In this document: positions 20,405 through 31,748 of the stretch, in pieces
Layout of the letters: every line of letters begins with the position of its first letter
Numbering within the stretch: the first letter of the stretch is position 1
Assembly: GCF_001676155.1 (NCBI RefSeq)
Contig: NZ_LZEW01000023.1
Coordinates: 186,001-250,000 of the forward strand
DNA: 64,000 nucleotides
Origin: Morganella psychrotolerans
GTDB lineage: Bacteria; Pseudomonadota; Gammaproteobacteria; Enterobacterales; Enterobacteriaceae
Reading direction: 5' to 3'
Translations under genes and position numbers: made by a program
The notes under the pieces: generated by a model
What the model saw: only the letters and a program-made list of their open reading frames with translations
Told to the model about the DNA's origin: nothing
Database searches by the model: none

Positions 20405-20860
20405 ATGCAGGAAGGGCAAAAACGTAAAACCTCGTCCCTGAGCATTCTTGCCATTGCCGGCGTTGAGCCGTATCACGAAAAAGCAGGCGAAGAATACATG
20501 AATACCGCTCAGTTGGCCCATTTCAAGTTAATACTTGAAGCATGGCGCAACCAGCTGAGAGACGAAGTCGGCCGTACTGTTACCCACATGCAGGATGAAG
20601 CAGCAAACTTCCCGGACCCGGTCGACCGCGCGGCTCAGGAAGAAGAATTCAGCCTGGAACTTCGTAACCGTGACCGCGAACGAAAACTGATCAAAAAAAT
20701 CGAAAAAACCCTCAAGAAGGTTGAGGACGACGATTTTGGTTTTTGTGAGTCCTGCGGAGTCGAGATCGGGATCCGCCGCTTAGAAGCGCGCCCGACCGCA
20801 GATATGTGTATCGACTGTAAAACATTAGCTGAAATCCGCGAAAAGCAGATGGCAGGCTGA
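20405..20860 (+). CDS. dksA: RNA polymerase-binding transcription factor DksA
   Basis: A 151-residue partner of ppGpp that binds in the RNA polymerase secondary channel and controls rRNA and amino acid promoters. Nearly identical to E. coli DksA: coiled-coil tip DPVDRAAQ and the C-terminal four-cysteine zinc finger (CESCG...CIDC). Start at MQEGQKRK with AGGAG 8 bases upstream; the extra in-frame codons from 20387 are not part of it. Confidence 0.98.
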   Translation: MQEGQKRKTSSLSILAIAGVEPYHEKAGEEYMNTAQLAHFKLILEAWRNQLRDEVGRTVTHMQDEAANFPDPVDRAAQEEEFSLELRNRDRERKLIKKIEKTLKKVEDDDFGFCESCGVEIGIRRLEARPTADMCIDCKTLAEIREKQMAG

Positions 20861-20873
20861 TACATTATTTACC

Positions 20874-20905
20874 ACGGACGGCGCTTTACAGCGCCGTCCG
20901 TTTTT
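20874..20905 (+). terminator. Terminator of dksA
   Basis: Perfect 12-bp stem ACGGACGGCGCT / AGCGCCGTCCGT with a TTAC loop followed by five T, 14 bases after the dksA stop. Confidence 0.9.
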
Positions 20906-21265
20906 ATTTTCTATCCTGTAACCTATATATAGTGAAAATTATAATATATAGTGCAAACAACAATCTGCTCTGCCGACGTGGCGTGCCTGTTTCCGGCTCT
21001 CCGGCCGTTGTACCGGGACTGTCTTGCGTTCCTCCGTCACAATAAACACCGGCGTTGTAAATCACTTATATTCATTTACCATTGATGCCAGGCCCTGCCG
21101 CGCGTAAACTCTCCGGGCAAACGGCCTGTATTCCCCGTGATAATATGATTGCAAACAGGGAATAATTTAGCTTTACCTGAGGTAAAGCATTCTCAAAAAT
21201 ACAAGTGTACGATATTATTAGTCGCTTATTTTTTAGATCATTTAATTGTTATACAGAGGTGTACC
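20906..21265. other. Gene-free interval where E. coli has gluQ
   Basis: E. coli has gluQ between dksA and pcnB. Here 360 bases hold no supported gene. An in-frame extension of pcnB runs through part of it, but its sequence does not resemble PcnB and has no ribosome site at its first ATG (21149). Confidence 0.6.
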
Positions 21266-22801
21266 ATTTTAAATCGAGTCGCAAAGTTCTGTCGCAGTCT
21301 GATTTCACGCGAAAATAAAACAGATTGCACAGAGGCTGCCATTGAGAGGCCGGCCCCGAATGCTGACCATGCGCCGCAAAATCCGGCCACCCGCAGGGCT
21401 AAGCCCGCGCGTCCTGCCGTGAAGCGTAAAAAACCGGCACAAATGGATAATAATAGCGGAACAATCCGGGCGACAGTCATTCCCCGGAACAGTCACTCTA
21501 TCTCCCGTCAGAACATCAGTGAAAACGCGCTTAAAGTTCTGTACCGCCTGAATAAATCAGGTTTTGACGCCCACCTTGTCGGCGGGGGTGTCCGTGATCT
21601 GCTGCTTGATCGCAAACCAAAAGACTTTGATATTGCCACTAACGCAACACCGGACGAAGTCAGAAAACTGTTCCGCAACTGCCGCCTGGTGGGTCGTCGT
21701 TTCCGCCTTGCACATATTATGTTCGGGCAGGATATTATTGAAGTCGCCACTTTCCGTGGTCCGCATGACAATGTGGAAGAACCCACCGAAACTGATGAAA
21801 AAACCCGCTCTCAGCAGGGTAAAAACGGCATGCTGCTGCGTGATAATATTTTCGGCACAATCGAAGAAGATGCAGTGCGCCGTGATTTCACCATCAACAG
21901 CCTGTATTACAGCGTGTCCGATTTCTCAGTACGGGATTATGTCGGTGGGTTGTCCGATTTACAGCAGCGGATTATCCGCCTGATTGGTGATCCTGAAACC
22001 CGTTACCGCGAAGACCCGGTGCGGATGTTACGCGCTATCCGTTTTGCCGGTAAGCTGGACATGACTATTGAGCCGCAAACCGCTGCACCTATCCGCACTC
22101 TGAGCACACTGCTGCGCGATATTCCCGCAGCCCGTCTGTTTGAAGAAGTGCTGAAATTATTACAGGCCGGTGACGGATATAAAACGTTCAATCTGCTGCG
22201 TGAGTACGATCTGCTGGATATGCTGTTCCCGCTGGTCGCCGGACCATTAAAAGAGAGTGGTAACACGCCGCTGGCACGTATTATCGACCAGGTACTCAAA
22301 AATACCGATTACCGCATCCATCATGATCAGCGGGTCAACCCGGCGTTCCTGTTTGCAGTAATGCTGTGGTATCCGCTGTGCGAACATGCGGAGAAACTCG
22401 CTCAGGAAAGCGGTCTGGCCTACTATGAAGCCTTTGCTATCGCCATCAACGATATTCTGGATGAACAGTGCCGCGCCATTGCTATTCCTAAACGCCTGAC
22501 AACCGCAATGCGGGATATCTGGCAGTTACAGCTTCGTCTGCCGCGCCGTCAGGGTAAACGGGCTAACCGTCTGATAGAAAACCAGAAATTCCGTGCGGCA
22601 TTTGATCTGCTGGAATTACGTGCAAAAGTGGAAGGTCGTCACGAATTGCAGGAACTGACACTCTGGTGGGCTGATTTCCAACTGGCGAATGCCCCGCAGC
22701 AGCGCACAATGGTATCAGACCTGGGCAGCGATACACTCAAACGCCGCCCGCGCCGTCGTCACCCGCGTTCCCGTCAGGGTAATGAGAACAATGCATCGTG
22801 A
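21266..22801 (+). CDS. pcnB: Poly(A) polymerase I, probable AUU start
   Basis: A 511-residue poly(A) polymerase that adds A tails to RNA and promotes decay. The nucleotidyltransferase core has [20 protein letters not shown] with the catalytic acidic pair, and an Arg-rich tail ([13 protein letters not shown]). The start is set at ATT 21266, giving (M)[11 protein letters not shown], aligned with E. coli MFTRVANFCRKVL; E. coli pcnB is known to start at AUU. GAGGT lies 6 bases upstream. Compared with E. coli there are about 45 extra Ala/Pro/Lys-rich residues (about 20-70) before the catalytic domain. It overlaps folK by 4 bases. Confidence 0.9.
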   Translation: MLNRVAKFCRSLISRENKTDCTEAAIERPAPNADHAPQNPATRRAKPARPAVKRKKPAQMDNNSGTIRATVIPRNSHSISRQNISENALKVLYRLNKSGFDAHLVGGGVRDLLLDRKPKDFDIATNATPDEVRKLFRNCRLVGRRFRLAHIMFGQDIIEVATFRGPHDNVEEPTETDEKTRSQQGKNGMLLRDNIFGTIEEDAVRRDFTINSLYYSVSDFSVRDYVGGLSDLQQRIIRLIGDPETRYREDPVRMLRAIRFAGKLDMTIEPQTAAPIRTLSTLLRDIPAARLFEEVLKLLQAGDGYKTFNLLREYDLLDMLFPLVAGPLKESGNTPLARIIDQVLKNTDYRIHHDQRVNPAFLFAVMLWYPLCEHAEKLAQESGLAYYEAFAIAINDILDEQCRAIAIPKRLTTAMRDIWQLQLRLPRRQGKRANRLIENQKFRAAFDLLELRAKVEGRHELQELTLWWADFQLANAPQQRTMVSDLGSDTLKRRPRRRHPRSRQGNENNAS

Positions 22802-23280
22802 TCCCGGTCTATATTGCCATCGGCAGTAACCTGGACTCTCCGTTGGATCAGGTCAACCGGGCGATTGCGGCATTAAATGATATACCGCAAAGCCGCCTGG
22901 TGCGCCACTCTGCATTCTACCGCACCGCACCAATGGGGCCTGCCGGTCAGCCTGATTATCTCAATCTGGCTGTCCTGCTTGACACCACGCTGACCCCGCA
23001 TGAGCTGCTTGATGCCACCCAGGCTATCGAGCTGTCACAAGGTCGTGTGCGCAAAGATGAGCGCTGGGGTCCGCGCTCGTTAGACTTAGATATTATGCTG
23101 TTTGGTGATAAAGTCATTCATGATGAACGGCTGACCGTACCGCATTATGGCTTGAAAGAGCGTGAATTTATGCTGTACCCACTGGCAGAGATAGCGCCCG
23201 GGCTTATCCTGCCGGATGGCGAATCACTGGCAGACGTTATCGCCCGTACCCCGGAAAACGGGCTCGCGCTCTGGTCGTGA
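22798..23280 (+). CDS. folK: 2-amino-4-hydroxy-6-hydroxymethyldihydropteridine pyrophosphokinase
   Basis: A 160-residue cytosolic folate enzyme that transfers pyrophosphate from ATP to hydroxymethyldihydropterin. It shows the family pattern AIGSNL at the start, [19 protein letters not shown] in the middle and the HYGLKEREF segment. The GTG start at 22798 overlaps the pcnB stop (GTGA), so translation is coupled to pcnB. Confidence 0.96.
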   Translation: MIPVYIAIGSNLDSPLDQVNRAIAALNDIPQSRLVRHSAFYRTAPMGPAGQPDYLNLAVLLDTTLTPHELLDATQAIELSQGRVRKDERWGPRSLDLDIMLFGDKVIHDERLTVPHYGLKEREFMLYPLAEIAPGLILPDGESLADVIARTPENGLALWS

Positions 23281-23334
23281 GACACGCCGGGACTCTGTAC
23301 TTTTGGCTTACCGGACACAGACAAGGAGACACTG

Positions 23335-24195
23335 ATGCGGATTATTGAAACAGCGCTTATCCTGCGCAACGAAATCGCCCGCCTGCGCACTGACAACAAA
23401 CGTGTTGCGTTTATCCCGACAATGGGAAACCTGCACGATGGTCATCTGGCTCTGATTAAAGAAGCCCGCGCACAGGCTGATATTGTGGTGGTCTCCGTCT
23501 TTATTAACCCGCTGCAGTTTGTGCGGGAAGAAGATTTACAACGCTATCCGCGAACCTTGCAGGCGGATTGTGAAAAACTGAGTAAAGCACAGGTTGATCT
23601 GGTCTATGCCCCTGCCGTCAGTGATGTTTATCCTCACGGGCTGACACACCAGACACAGGTTGTTGTGCCGCCGCTGGTTCATCAGTGTGATGAGCCTCAT
23701 CAGCGCACACGCCTGAGAGGCATCGCCACCGTGATGTGCAAATTATTCAACCTTGTCCGCCCGGACATTGTGTTTTTCGGCACAAACGACCATCCCCGCT
23801 ATCTGACCATCCGCCGCCTTATCCGCGACCTGAACTATGATATTGCACTGGCAACTATTCCTACCGTCCGCGAAAAAACCGGGCTGGCGCTCAGTTCCTG
23901 CAATACGCTGCTCGGTACGGATGAGAAAAAAGCTGCACCGGGTCTTTACCGGACGCTGCAAACACTGGCAGATATGATCCGCGAACGTCCGAGTGCCATC
24001 AGCGAAAGCCTGGATAATGCCCGCGAAGATTTAAACACCGCGGGTTTCCGTGATGTCAGCCTGGAAATCTGTGATGCAGAGGATTTACAGGATGTACGTG
24101 TAAACAGTGAGAAAGCAGTTATTCTGGCCTCTGCCTGGCTGGGAAGCATCCGCCTGATTGACTGCCTGCATGTTAATCTGCCGCCCGCTGACTGA
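23335..24195 (+). CDS. panC: Pantothenate synthetase homologue with altered active site
   Basis: A 286-residue PanC-family protein. Normal PanC joins pantoate and beta-alanine using ATP. The N-terminal PTMGNLHDGH and FINPLQF are kept, but the catalytic FGEKDxQQ has become FGTNDHPR (148-155), SSRN has become SSCN (187-190), and the RPGHFRGV segment has become RTRLRGI. Lys and Gln residues needed for adenylation are therefore missing. panB, normally between folK and panC, and panD are absent from the locus. The frame is open and has a good AAGGAG. It may be decaying or have taken on a new role. Its 3' end overlaps the convergent prtF by 23 bases. Confidence 0.85.
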   Translation: MRIIETALILRNEIARLRTDNKRVAFIPTMGNLHDGHLALIKEARAQADIVVVSVFINPLQFVREEDLQRYPRTLQADCEKLSKAQVDLVYAPAVSDVYPHGLTHQTQVVVPPLVHQCDEPHQRTRLRGIATVMCKLFNLVRPDIVFFGTNDHPRYLTIRRLIRDLNYDIALATIPTVREKTGLALSSCNTLLGTDEKKAAPGLYRTLQTLADMIRERPSAISESLDNAREDLNTAGFRDVSLEICDAEDLQDVRVNSEKAVILASAWLGSIRLIDCLHVNLPPAD

Positions 24196-25513
24196 AATAC
24201 CCCTCAATACGCCGGACAGTATCACTGTCCGGCGTATTACTGTACTGCAATAACAAAATCCATGCCTCCAGCCAGTCGTAGCGGGCTTTTATCTGCTCAC
24301 TCAGCACCCGGTGATACTGTGTCCGCGCGTTAAGCATATCCGGCTGACTGCTTTGTCCGGCTGCAATACTTTTTTGTGTCGCCTGAATCTGCAATTGTGC
24401 CGCCGCCACCGCCTGGTCATAAGCCAGCAGTTTTACCCTGCCGCCCAGGCAAATCTGATACTGGCGTGATAACTCACGCAGCAGCGTCTGCACCACCGCA
24501 TCCCGCTCATGCTGCGCGGTCTGATACTGTGCCGACACACGGCGCATTCCTGCCATATCTTTACCGCCGCTGAACAGCGGAACAGAGAGATGAATACCCG
24601 CACTGAGTGATTCATAACGCTGATTCACCATATTATTACTGTCAGATTTATTATCAGACCAGGATGCAAAGATCTGCGCGGTGGGCATGAACGCCCCGCG
24701 CTGTACTTCTGCTGCCTGTTTTGCCAGGCTCACTTCATACTGTGCCGCCAGGATCTGCGGGTTTTCTGCCAGCGCCCGCTGCTCCCATGCCGGGTATTCT
24801 GCCGGTAACAGCGCCGGTGGTTGAAAATCCCCCGAATTCAGCCGGGCAATATCATCGGCCCGCAATTGCGGCTGACCGATAATGTCTGCCAGGGTACGGC
24901 GGGCATGTTCAATCTCCGGCTCTGTATCCGCCACCTGCGCCTGAGCCAGTAACAACTGTGTCCGCTGAGCCTGAATATCAGTCAGCATACCTTCTCCCGA
25001 CTGATAAAGCCGCTGCGCTGCTGCCAGCTGTGCGTGATGCAATACTTCCTGTTTCCGGTTCAGTGCCTGTTTATCCTGAACATAAGCGAGTGTCAGATAT
25101 GCCTTTGTCACTCTGACCATCAGGTCAGATACCTGCTGCTGCCTGCGGCTGTCCGCTGCCGGACGGCTGATAAGCGACGCTTTATACTGACTGTACGCCG
25201 CATAATCAAACAGCGGCTGCGTCACCACCACATTCAGTGAGTGGCTGCGGTAAGTCTGCTGCTCCGCAACCGGCTCCCGTTTTGTCAGACGGTTTTGCGG
25301 CGCATTCTGATAACTCAGCCAGGCTGTCGGCAGAAGGTGTGCCAGCCCGGCATCCGCCTGAGCTAAATCTGCTTCATGGGTTTTCAGTGCTGCCTGAAAA
25401 TGGGGATCTGACTCCAGCGCCAGCAGCCAGAGATCAGACAGTGTGATTGCCTGTGCCGTCCCGGTCAGCAGCCACAACAATGCCGCACAGAGTGCGCCTG
25501 AAAAATAGTGCAT
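24173..25513 (-). CDS. prtF: TolC-family outer membrane channel of the protease exporter
   Basis: A 446-residue outer membrane efflux protein with a signal peptide (MHYFSGALCAALLWLLTGTAQA) and the repeated long helices of the TolC fold; the SVPLFSGG segment is typical. It is the last gene of the serralysin type I secretion operon and would complete the channel with PrtD and PrtE. It begins 4 bases after prtE. Its 3' end runs 23 bases into the convergent panC. Confidence 0.9.
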   Translation of the reverse strand: MHYFSGALCAALLWLLTGTAQAITLSDLWLLALESDPHFQAALKTHEADLAQADAGLAHLLPTAWLSYQNAPQNRLTKREPVAEQQTYRSHSLNVVVTQPLFDYAAYSQYKASLISRPAADSRRQQQVSDLMVRVTKAYLTLAYVQDKQALNRKQEVLHHAQLAAAQRLYQSGEGMLTDIQAQRTQLLLAQAQVADTEPEIEHARRTLADIIGQPQLRADDIARLNSGDFQPPALLPAEYPAWEQRALAENPQILAAQYEVSLAKQAAEVQRGAFMPTAQIFASWSDNKSDSNNMVNQRYESLSAGIHLSVPLFSGGKDMAGMRRVSAQYQTAQHERDAVVQTLLRELSRQYQICLGGRVKLLAYDQAVAAAQLQIQATQKSIAAGQSSQPDMLNARTQYHRVLSEQIKARYDWLEAWILLLQYSNTPDSDTVRRIEGYFSQRAAD

Positions 25514-25517
25514 GCTG

Positions 25518-26834
25518 TTACTCCTCTGCCAGTGCGGAATGCAGGCGATCGGTTACCGGTCTGAATAAATAGCTTAACAATGAGCGTTCGCCGGTTTTAA
25601 TAAAAATGTCCACCGGCATACCCGGCTTTATCGCGGGAAGTCCGGGCTCCTGCACTACGGCGACCTGAATCTGATAATACGGCTCGCGGGTGTCGGGATC
25701 TGTCAGGCGGTCAGCAGAGATAAATATCAGTTCACCGCGCAATTTCGGCGTCCGGTTCTGGTTGAATGCCGTAAAAATAAGATCCACAGGATAACCGGAT
25801 GCCACTTTATCTCTCCACTGAGGTGATAATTTTCCGTCAATAATTAATGTCTGTTCCTGCGGGACAACCGACATCAGTTTCTCACCCGCCCGCACCACGC
25901 CACCGTGAGTGAAAATGGATAAATCCATCACTGTTCCGCTCACCGGTGCGGTTATCTGATGTTTATCCGTCAGATCCGTTTCAATAATCCGCTGCTTTTC
26001 CAAATCGCTGTACTGCACCGTCAGGCGCGCCAGGGTTTCACGCGCTTCCTGCTGAAAATTTGCCTGCCGCTGGGCTATCCGCTGTATCAGAGAAGCTTTT
26101 TGCTCCTCTGCCTGGCTGATGTGCAGACGGTTTTCATTAATCTGGCTGAGACACACTGCTTTTTCGCGGGCGATCTCCAGATAGCGGTGATGTGCCAGAT
26201 ATCCCTCCTCCGCCAGTGATTTCAGGTTTGCCGTCTGAGTGGTCAGGCTGCTCAGTTGCTGCTGCTTGTTGCGGGTAATATCGCTGAGAGTCACGAGCCG
26301 CCGGGTCAGACCGCTGATGGTCACCTGCCAGCCCTGAATTTCACTCTCCAGCTCAAGACGACGGGCGGTCAGTAATGCATTTTGTGCCTGTAACTGCGCT
26401 TCTCCGTAAGGTGCAGGCGCGTAGTATTTGTCCGCTGCATTCAGTGTAAACCCGCTCTGCCCGCTGAGTTCAGCTTCCAACCTGCGGATAGTGACCTGTG
26501 TGCTGTCAAGTTGCTCCGCCAGTGACACCCTGCGCGCCTGAGACTGCACCGGGCTGAGACTGACCAGTACCTGACCTTCATCCACCCGCTGCCCGTTTTC
26601 TGCTTGTATGGCAGAGATAACCCCGTCCACCGGCGACTGAACCTGCTTTGTACTGCCGGACACAATCACTGTCCCCGATGCGGCGACACCTTTATCCAGT
26701 GGTGCCAACCCCGCCCACAGCAAAAAACCACAGAAACCGGCGATAATCATCACACCACCTGCCCGCCTGTACAGCTGGGTGTCCACCGGCACATTCACAG
26801 CGTCTGATTTTGTTTTTTTATGTTTATTTATCAT
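25518..26834 (-). CDS. prtE: HlyD-family membrane fusion protein of the protease exporter
   Basis: A 438-residue periplasmic adaptor. One membrane helix at about residues 24-46 (GGVMIIAGFCGFLLWAGLAP), then a lipoyl/barrel half, a long coiled coil (about 100-290) and a C-terminal half ending in IKTGERSLLSYLF, the family end motif. It links the ABC protein PrtD to PrtF. Its ATG lies just inside the end of the restored prtD frame, so the genes overlap by 11 bases. Confidence 0.93.
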   Translation of the reverse strand: MINKHKKTKSDAVNVPVDTQLYRRAGGVMIIAGFCGFLLWAGLAPLDKGVAASGTVIVSGSTKQVQSPVDGVISAIQAENGQRVDEGQVLVSLSPVQSQARRVSLAEQLDSTQVTIRRLEAELSGQSGFTLNAADKYYAPAPYGEAQLQAQNALLTARRLELESEIQGWQVTISGLTRRLVTLSDITRNKQQQLSSLTTQTANLKSLAEEGYLAHHRYLEIAREKAVCLSQINENRLHISQAEEQKASLIQRIAQRQANFQQEARETLARLTVQYSDLEKQRIIETDLTDKHQITAPVSGTVMDLSIFTHGGVVRAGEKLMSVVPQEQTLIIDGKLSPQWRDKVASGYPVDLIFTAFNQNRTPKLRGELIFISADRLTDPDTREPYYQIQVAVVQEPGLPAIKPGMPVDIFIKTGERSLLSYLFRPVTDRLHSALAEE

Positions 26835-28609
26835 GATGTTCTGCCCGGTTTCCCTGTGAGTTACCCGCCTGTGTATTGTTTTCTGGTGGATCGTTTTTCG
26901 GTGAATGATTCAGTTCTGCGATAACCTGAGCAGTGGGTCCGGACAGCTTTGTATGTCCGTCAATCAGGAGTAACAGTTTGTCTGTGACAGACAGCAGTTG
27001 TTTATGGTGAGTGATCAGAATGACGGTTTTTTTTCTGTTCTTTCAGTGTGTTAATAGCACTGACCAGCGCGAGTATCCCCGCATCATCCAGATTAGAGTT
27101 TGGTTCGTCTAAAATAATCAGTGCAGGTGAACCATACAGTGCGCGGGCAAGTGCAATACGCTGGCGCTGTCCGCCGGAAAGCCCTTCTCCGTTGGGTCCG
27201 GTCAGCGTTTCATATCCCTGCGGCAGTTGCAGGATCAATTCATGAATTTGCGCCATTTTTGCGGCACAAATAATATTATCTGTATCAGCCTGAGGATCGA
27301 ACCTGGCAATATTGTCGGCAATTGTGCCGGTAAAAAGCGCAATTTCCTGCGGAAGATAGCCGATGTACTGACCAATCTCCGCTTTGTCCTGCTGACTGAT
27401 ATCCGCGCCATCCAACCGGACAGCACCCCGCGTTGCAGGCCACAGCCCGGCAAGCAGTTTTGCCAGGGTCGATTTACCGGCACCACTCGGACCAATCACC
27501 CCCAGCACCTCTCCCGCCGCCAGACTGAAATGCAGATTATGCAACAGCGGCACATTACTGTGAGGATACCCCGCCTGCATAACGGATACAGACAGGTTTC
27601 CCTTTGGCACCGGCAGCGCAATTTTCTCCGGAGGTGACGGGTGTGCTGCCAGCAAGGTTTTCAGACGCTGATAGGCCAGCCGGCTCTCTTTCGCGCTTTT
27701 CCATACGCCGATAACCTGTTCAATCGGCGCAAGTGCACGCCCCATCAGAATAGATCCCGCAATCATCATGCCGGGCGTAATGGTATTATCCAGCGCCAGC
27801 CAGCCACCCAACCCGAGCATCAGGGATTGCAGGGCTATACGCGTGGTTTTGGTCAGCGACATCATTTTAGCGGCAATATCACTTGCCTGAGTCTGCGCCT
27901 CAAGACAGCAAAGGTGGTTATTGAGCCAGCGCTGACGCAGGTGATGCTGCATTCCCATCGCGTCAGCGGGCTGTGTGTGCTCAAAATGGCTGCTCTGCAT
28001 CAGTTGCGCGGTGGTGGCAAACTGATTCGCTGCCGTCAGCGGTGGTCCGGAAAAACGCTCGTTGATAATGGCAAGAAACAGCAGGAGCAATGCCCCGCAT
28101 AATGCAAACAATCCCAGCCATGGGTTAAACAGCGCAATAACCAGCAGATAAACCGGGAACCAGGGCAAATCAAAGAAGGCAAAAATACCGTTGCCGGTAA
28201 TAAAACGGCGCAGCAGCATCAGATCGGTCAGTGCCGCTGATGGTGTAATACCCGGGCTGCGGTTTAGTTTCGCCTGAAATGCAGCCGTGTAAATACGGGT
28301 ATTCAGTGCCATATCAAATTGATTGCTCATACGGATAACCAGCAGATTACGCAGGAAATCCAACCCGCCCATCAGGATAAACAGCCCGATCATAATGAGT
28401 GTCAGCATCAGTAATGTCATGTCATTACCGGAAGGTAAAACGCGGTCGTAGACCTGCAACATATACACGGACGGCACTAACATAAGCAGATTAATCAGTG
28501 CAGTGAATAATGCGAGAGTGGTAAACAGTTTTTTTCGTGTGGTGATAAACGCGGTGATTTCGTTTCTGGTTTTCCCGGAAAACATAAACAGGTGCTCCGC
28601 CTGAGTCAT
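26824..28609 (-). pseudogene. prtD: Type I secretion ABC transporter PrtD, frameshifted near its 3' end
   Basis: An ABC exporter with an N-terminal membrane domain and a C-terminal ATPase (Walker A GPSGAGKST, signature LSGGQRQR, Walker B LIILDEP). The open frame stops at 27002 (535 residues). In the next frame the sequence continues with TVILITHHKQLLSV and runs to TAA at 26824, overlapping prtE. The switch is at a run of eight A on the coding strand (27027-27034); seven A would restore one frame of about 594 residues. As written the protein lacks the H-loop histidine of ITHH and should not hydrolyse ATP properly. Real mutation, slippage or sequence error are all possible. Confidence 0.85.
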
Positions 28610-28631
28610 AGCTCAGGAGTCTTGTTATTGA

Positions 28632-28692
28632 TATACCCTTATTCATTCAAACTGCGGGTTCGTTGGCTGCATTCTGAATGACGTTGGGTATG
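28632..28692 (+). repeat. ERIC-type repeat, short 61-bp form
   Basis: Short form with CTGCGGGTTCGTTGGCTGCA and GAATGACGTTGGG; the last base pair of the palindromic end is changed (GGGTATG). It sits between the protease inhibitor gene and prtD, inside the presumed operon. Confidence 0.85.
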
Positions 28693-28730
28693 GTGTTATT
28701 GAGAGGGGTGTTACATATATGCCCGGCGGG

Positions 28731-29090
28731 CTATTCTTTCACAAGCTGAGCGCCGCCATCACGCCAGATTTCGGCCCGGTAATGACCGGGAGATTCAGCA
28801 CAAAAAAAGTAACGGGCGGTGCCGTCTGCGGTGACAAACGCAATTCCGTCCGGTTCCGGACGCCAGGCAGTAACGGGTTGGTTTGCCGCGTCGTCAATAA
28901 AGTTCAGCACAAACCCGTTTGCTGTCTCATCGGGGATATCGGTCAGTATGACTCTTTGTGTGTGTTGCACATCGGTAAACTGCCATTCACCTTTTAAAGC
29001 GCCCGCTGTGGGCAGAACCTGACTGTCCGCCATGCTGTATCCTGAAAAAAGAAGAAAAAACAGTGATAATATTAAGTATCTGATAGGCAT
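28731..29090 (-). CDS. inh: Periplasmic serralysin inhibitor (Inh/AprI family)
   Basis: A 119-residue secreted protein with a signal peptide (MPIRYLILSLFFLLFSGYSMA). After cleavage a new N-terminus near DSQVL would insert into the protease active site, as known for this family. The barrel motifs GEWQF and AWRPEPDGIAFV...GTARYFF fit Inh proteins. The start is the ATG 9 bases into the longest frame, spaced correctly from AGGGA. It is between the protease and its exporter, the usual order, and would protect the periplasm. Confidence 0.9.
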   Translation of the reverse strand: MPIRYLILSLFFLLFSGYSMADSQVLPTAGALKGEWQFTDVQHTQRVILTDIPDETANGFVLNFIDDAANQPVTAWRPEPDGIAFVTADGTARYFFCAESPGHYRAEIWRDGGAQLVKE

Positions 29091-29151
29091 TTCAACCATT
29101 CCCTGTACGGTACGGACGCCGCAGTCACTACTGCCGCGCCCGCCTGCTGCG

Positions 29152-30692
<1,541 letters not shown>

Positions 30693-30925
30693 GTAGTTAA
30701 ACAGAACGAAATTTATCTTAAACAGTCAATGAAACTGATGTATCTCATCAGTCTGCACACGATAAACACATTAGTTTAACTAATCTATCTGGTGATAAAT
30801 AAATGCACACTAATTCTGTTATTTGGTTTTGGAACAGCTGAGGACAGAAGAAGGCGCTCAGCTATCAGAGATAGCCGGAGGAAAAATAATTACATGACGG
30901 GGGGGAAATGGTGGGGTGATGCGAC
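30693..30925. promoter_or_regulatory. Probable promoter region of the serralysin operon
   Basis: AT-rich interval between the ERIC repeat and the terminator of yadGH. It holds no supported gene and must contain the serralysin promoter, unless this lies inside the repeat. No specific operator recognised. Confidence 0.4.
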
Positions 30926-30957
30926 AAAAAACCCGGCGATTGTTTTGCCGGGTTTTT
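30926..30957 (-). terminator. Terminator of yadGH
   Basis: Stem AAACCCGGC / GCCGGGTTT with T runs on both sides, so it could work in both directions. It is 21 bases past the yadH stop. Confidence 0.85.
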
Positions 30958-30977
30958 ATCAGAGGAGTGATTCAGGA

Positions 30978-31748
30978 TCAGGTTCTCAGACCGCGTCCTT
31001 TCTCTATCAGGCGCCAGGTCAGGATATAAAATACCGCGATAAACAGACTCAGAACGCTGAGTGTTGTCGCCACAGAAACATCACTGATACCTAAGAAACC
31101 ATAACGGAAGCCGCTAATCATATACACAATCGGGTTGAGTTTGGAAACCGCCTGCCAGAATGCCGGTAACAGTGTCAGGGAGTAAAATACGCCCCCCAGA
31201 TAGGTCAGCGGCGTCAGGACAAAAGTCGGAATAATACTGATGTCATCAAAGCTTTTCGCAAACAGTGCATTGAGCAGCCCCGCCAGCGAGAAAAGGATCG
31301 AGGTCATCAGCAGTGTGGTAACAATCATAAACCACGAATGGATGTGTAACGGTACAAAAAACAGGGAGATAAGCGTGACCAGTATGCCAACCAGCACACC
31401 ACGCGCCACGCCGCCACCGACAAACCCGGCAATAATGACGTGAGTCGGCACCGGGGCGACCAGCAGTTCTTCAATACTTTTCTGAAATTTCGCACCAAAA
31501 AAGGAAGACGACACATTGGCATAAGAGTTGGTTATCACTGACATCATGATAAGTCCGGGCACGATAAACTGCATGTATCCCACGCCGCCCATTTCACCAA
31601 TCCGGTTACCTATCAGGTTCCCGAAGATAATAAAATAGAGTGACATAGTGATCACCGGCGGGATCAGTGTCTGTACCCAAATCCGCATAAAGCGGGTGAT
31701 CTCTTTGCGCCAGATTGTTTTCAGCGCCACCCAGTACAACGACATCAT
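30978..31748 (-). CDS. yadH: ABC-2 type transporter permease
   Basis: A 256-residue inner membrane permease with six hydrophobic segments, of the ABC-2 family. The segment SLTLLPAFWQAVSKLNPIVYMISGFRYG is the family's C-terminal signature. Substrate unknown in E. coli. It overlaps yadG by 4 bases; the yadGH-can-hpt arrangement is as in E. coli. Confidence 0.93.
   Translation of the reverse strand: MMSLYWVALKTIWRKEITRFMRIWVQTLIPPVITMSLYFIIFGNLIGNRIGEMGGVGYMQFIVPGLIMMSVITNSYANVSSSFFGAKFQKSIEELLVAPVPTHVIIAGFVGGGVARGVLVGILVTLISLFFVPLHIHSWFMIVTTLLMTSILFSLAGLLNALFAKSFDDISIIPTFVLTPLTYLGGVFYSLTLLPAFWQAVSKLNPIVYMISGFRYGFLGISDVSVATTLSVLSLFIAVFYILTWRLIEKGRGLRT

Noticed and set aside
21149-21265. ATG start of pcnB at 21149
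   Set aside because: The extra 39 codons do not resemble PcnB and lack a ribosome site; the AUU start matches E. coli.
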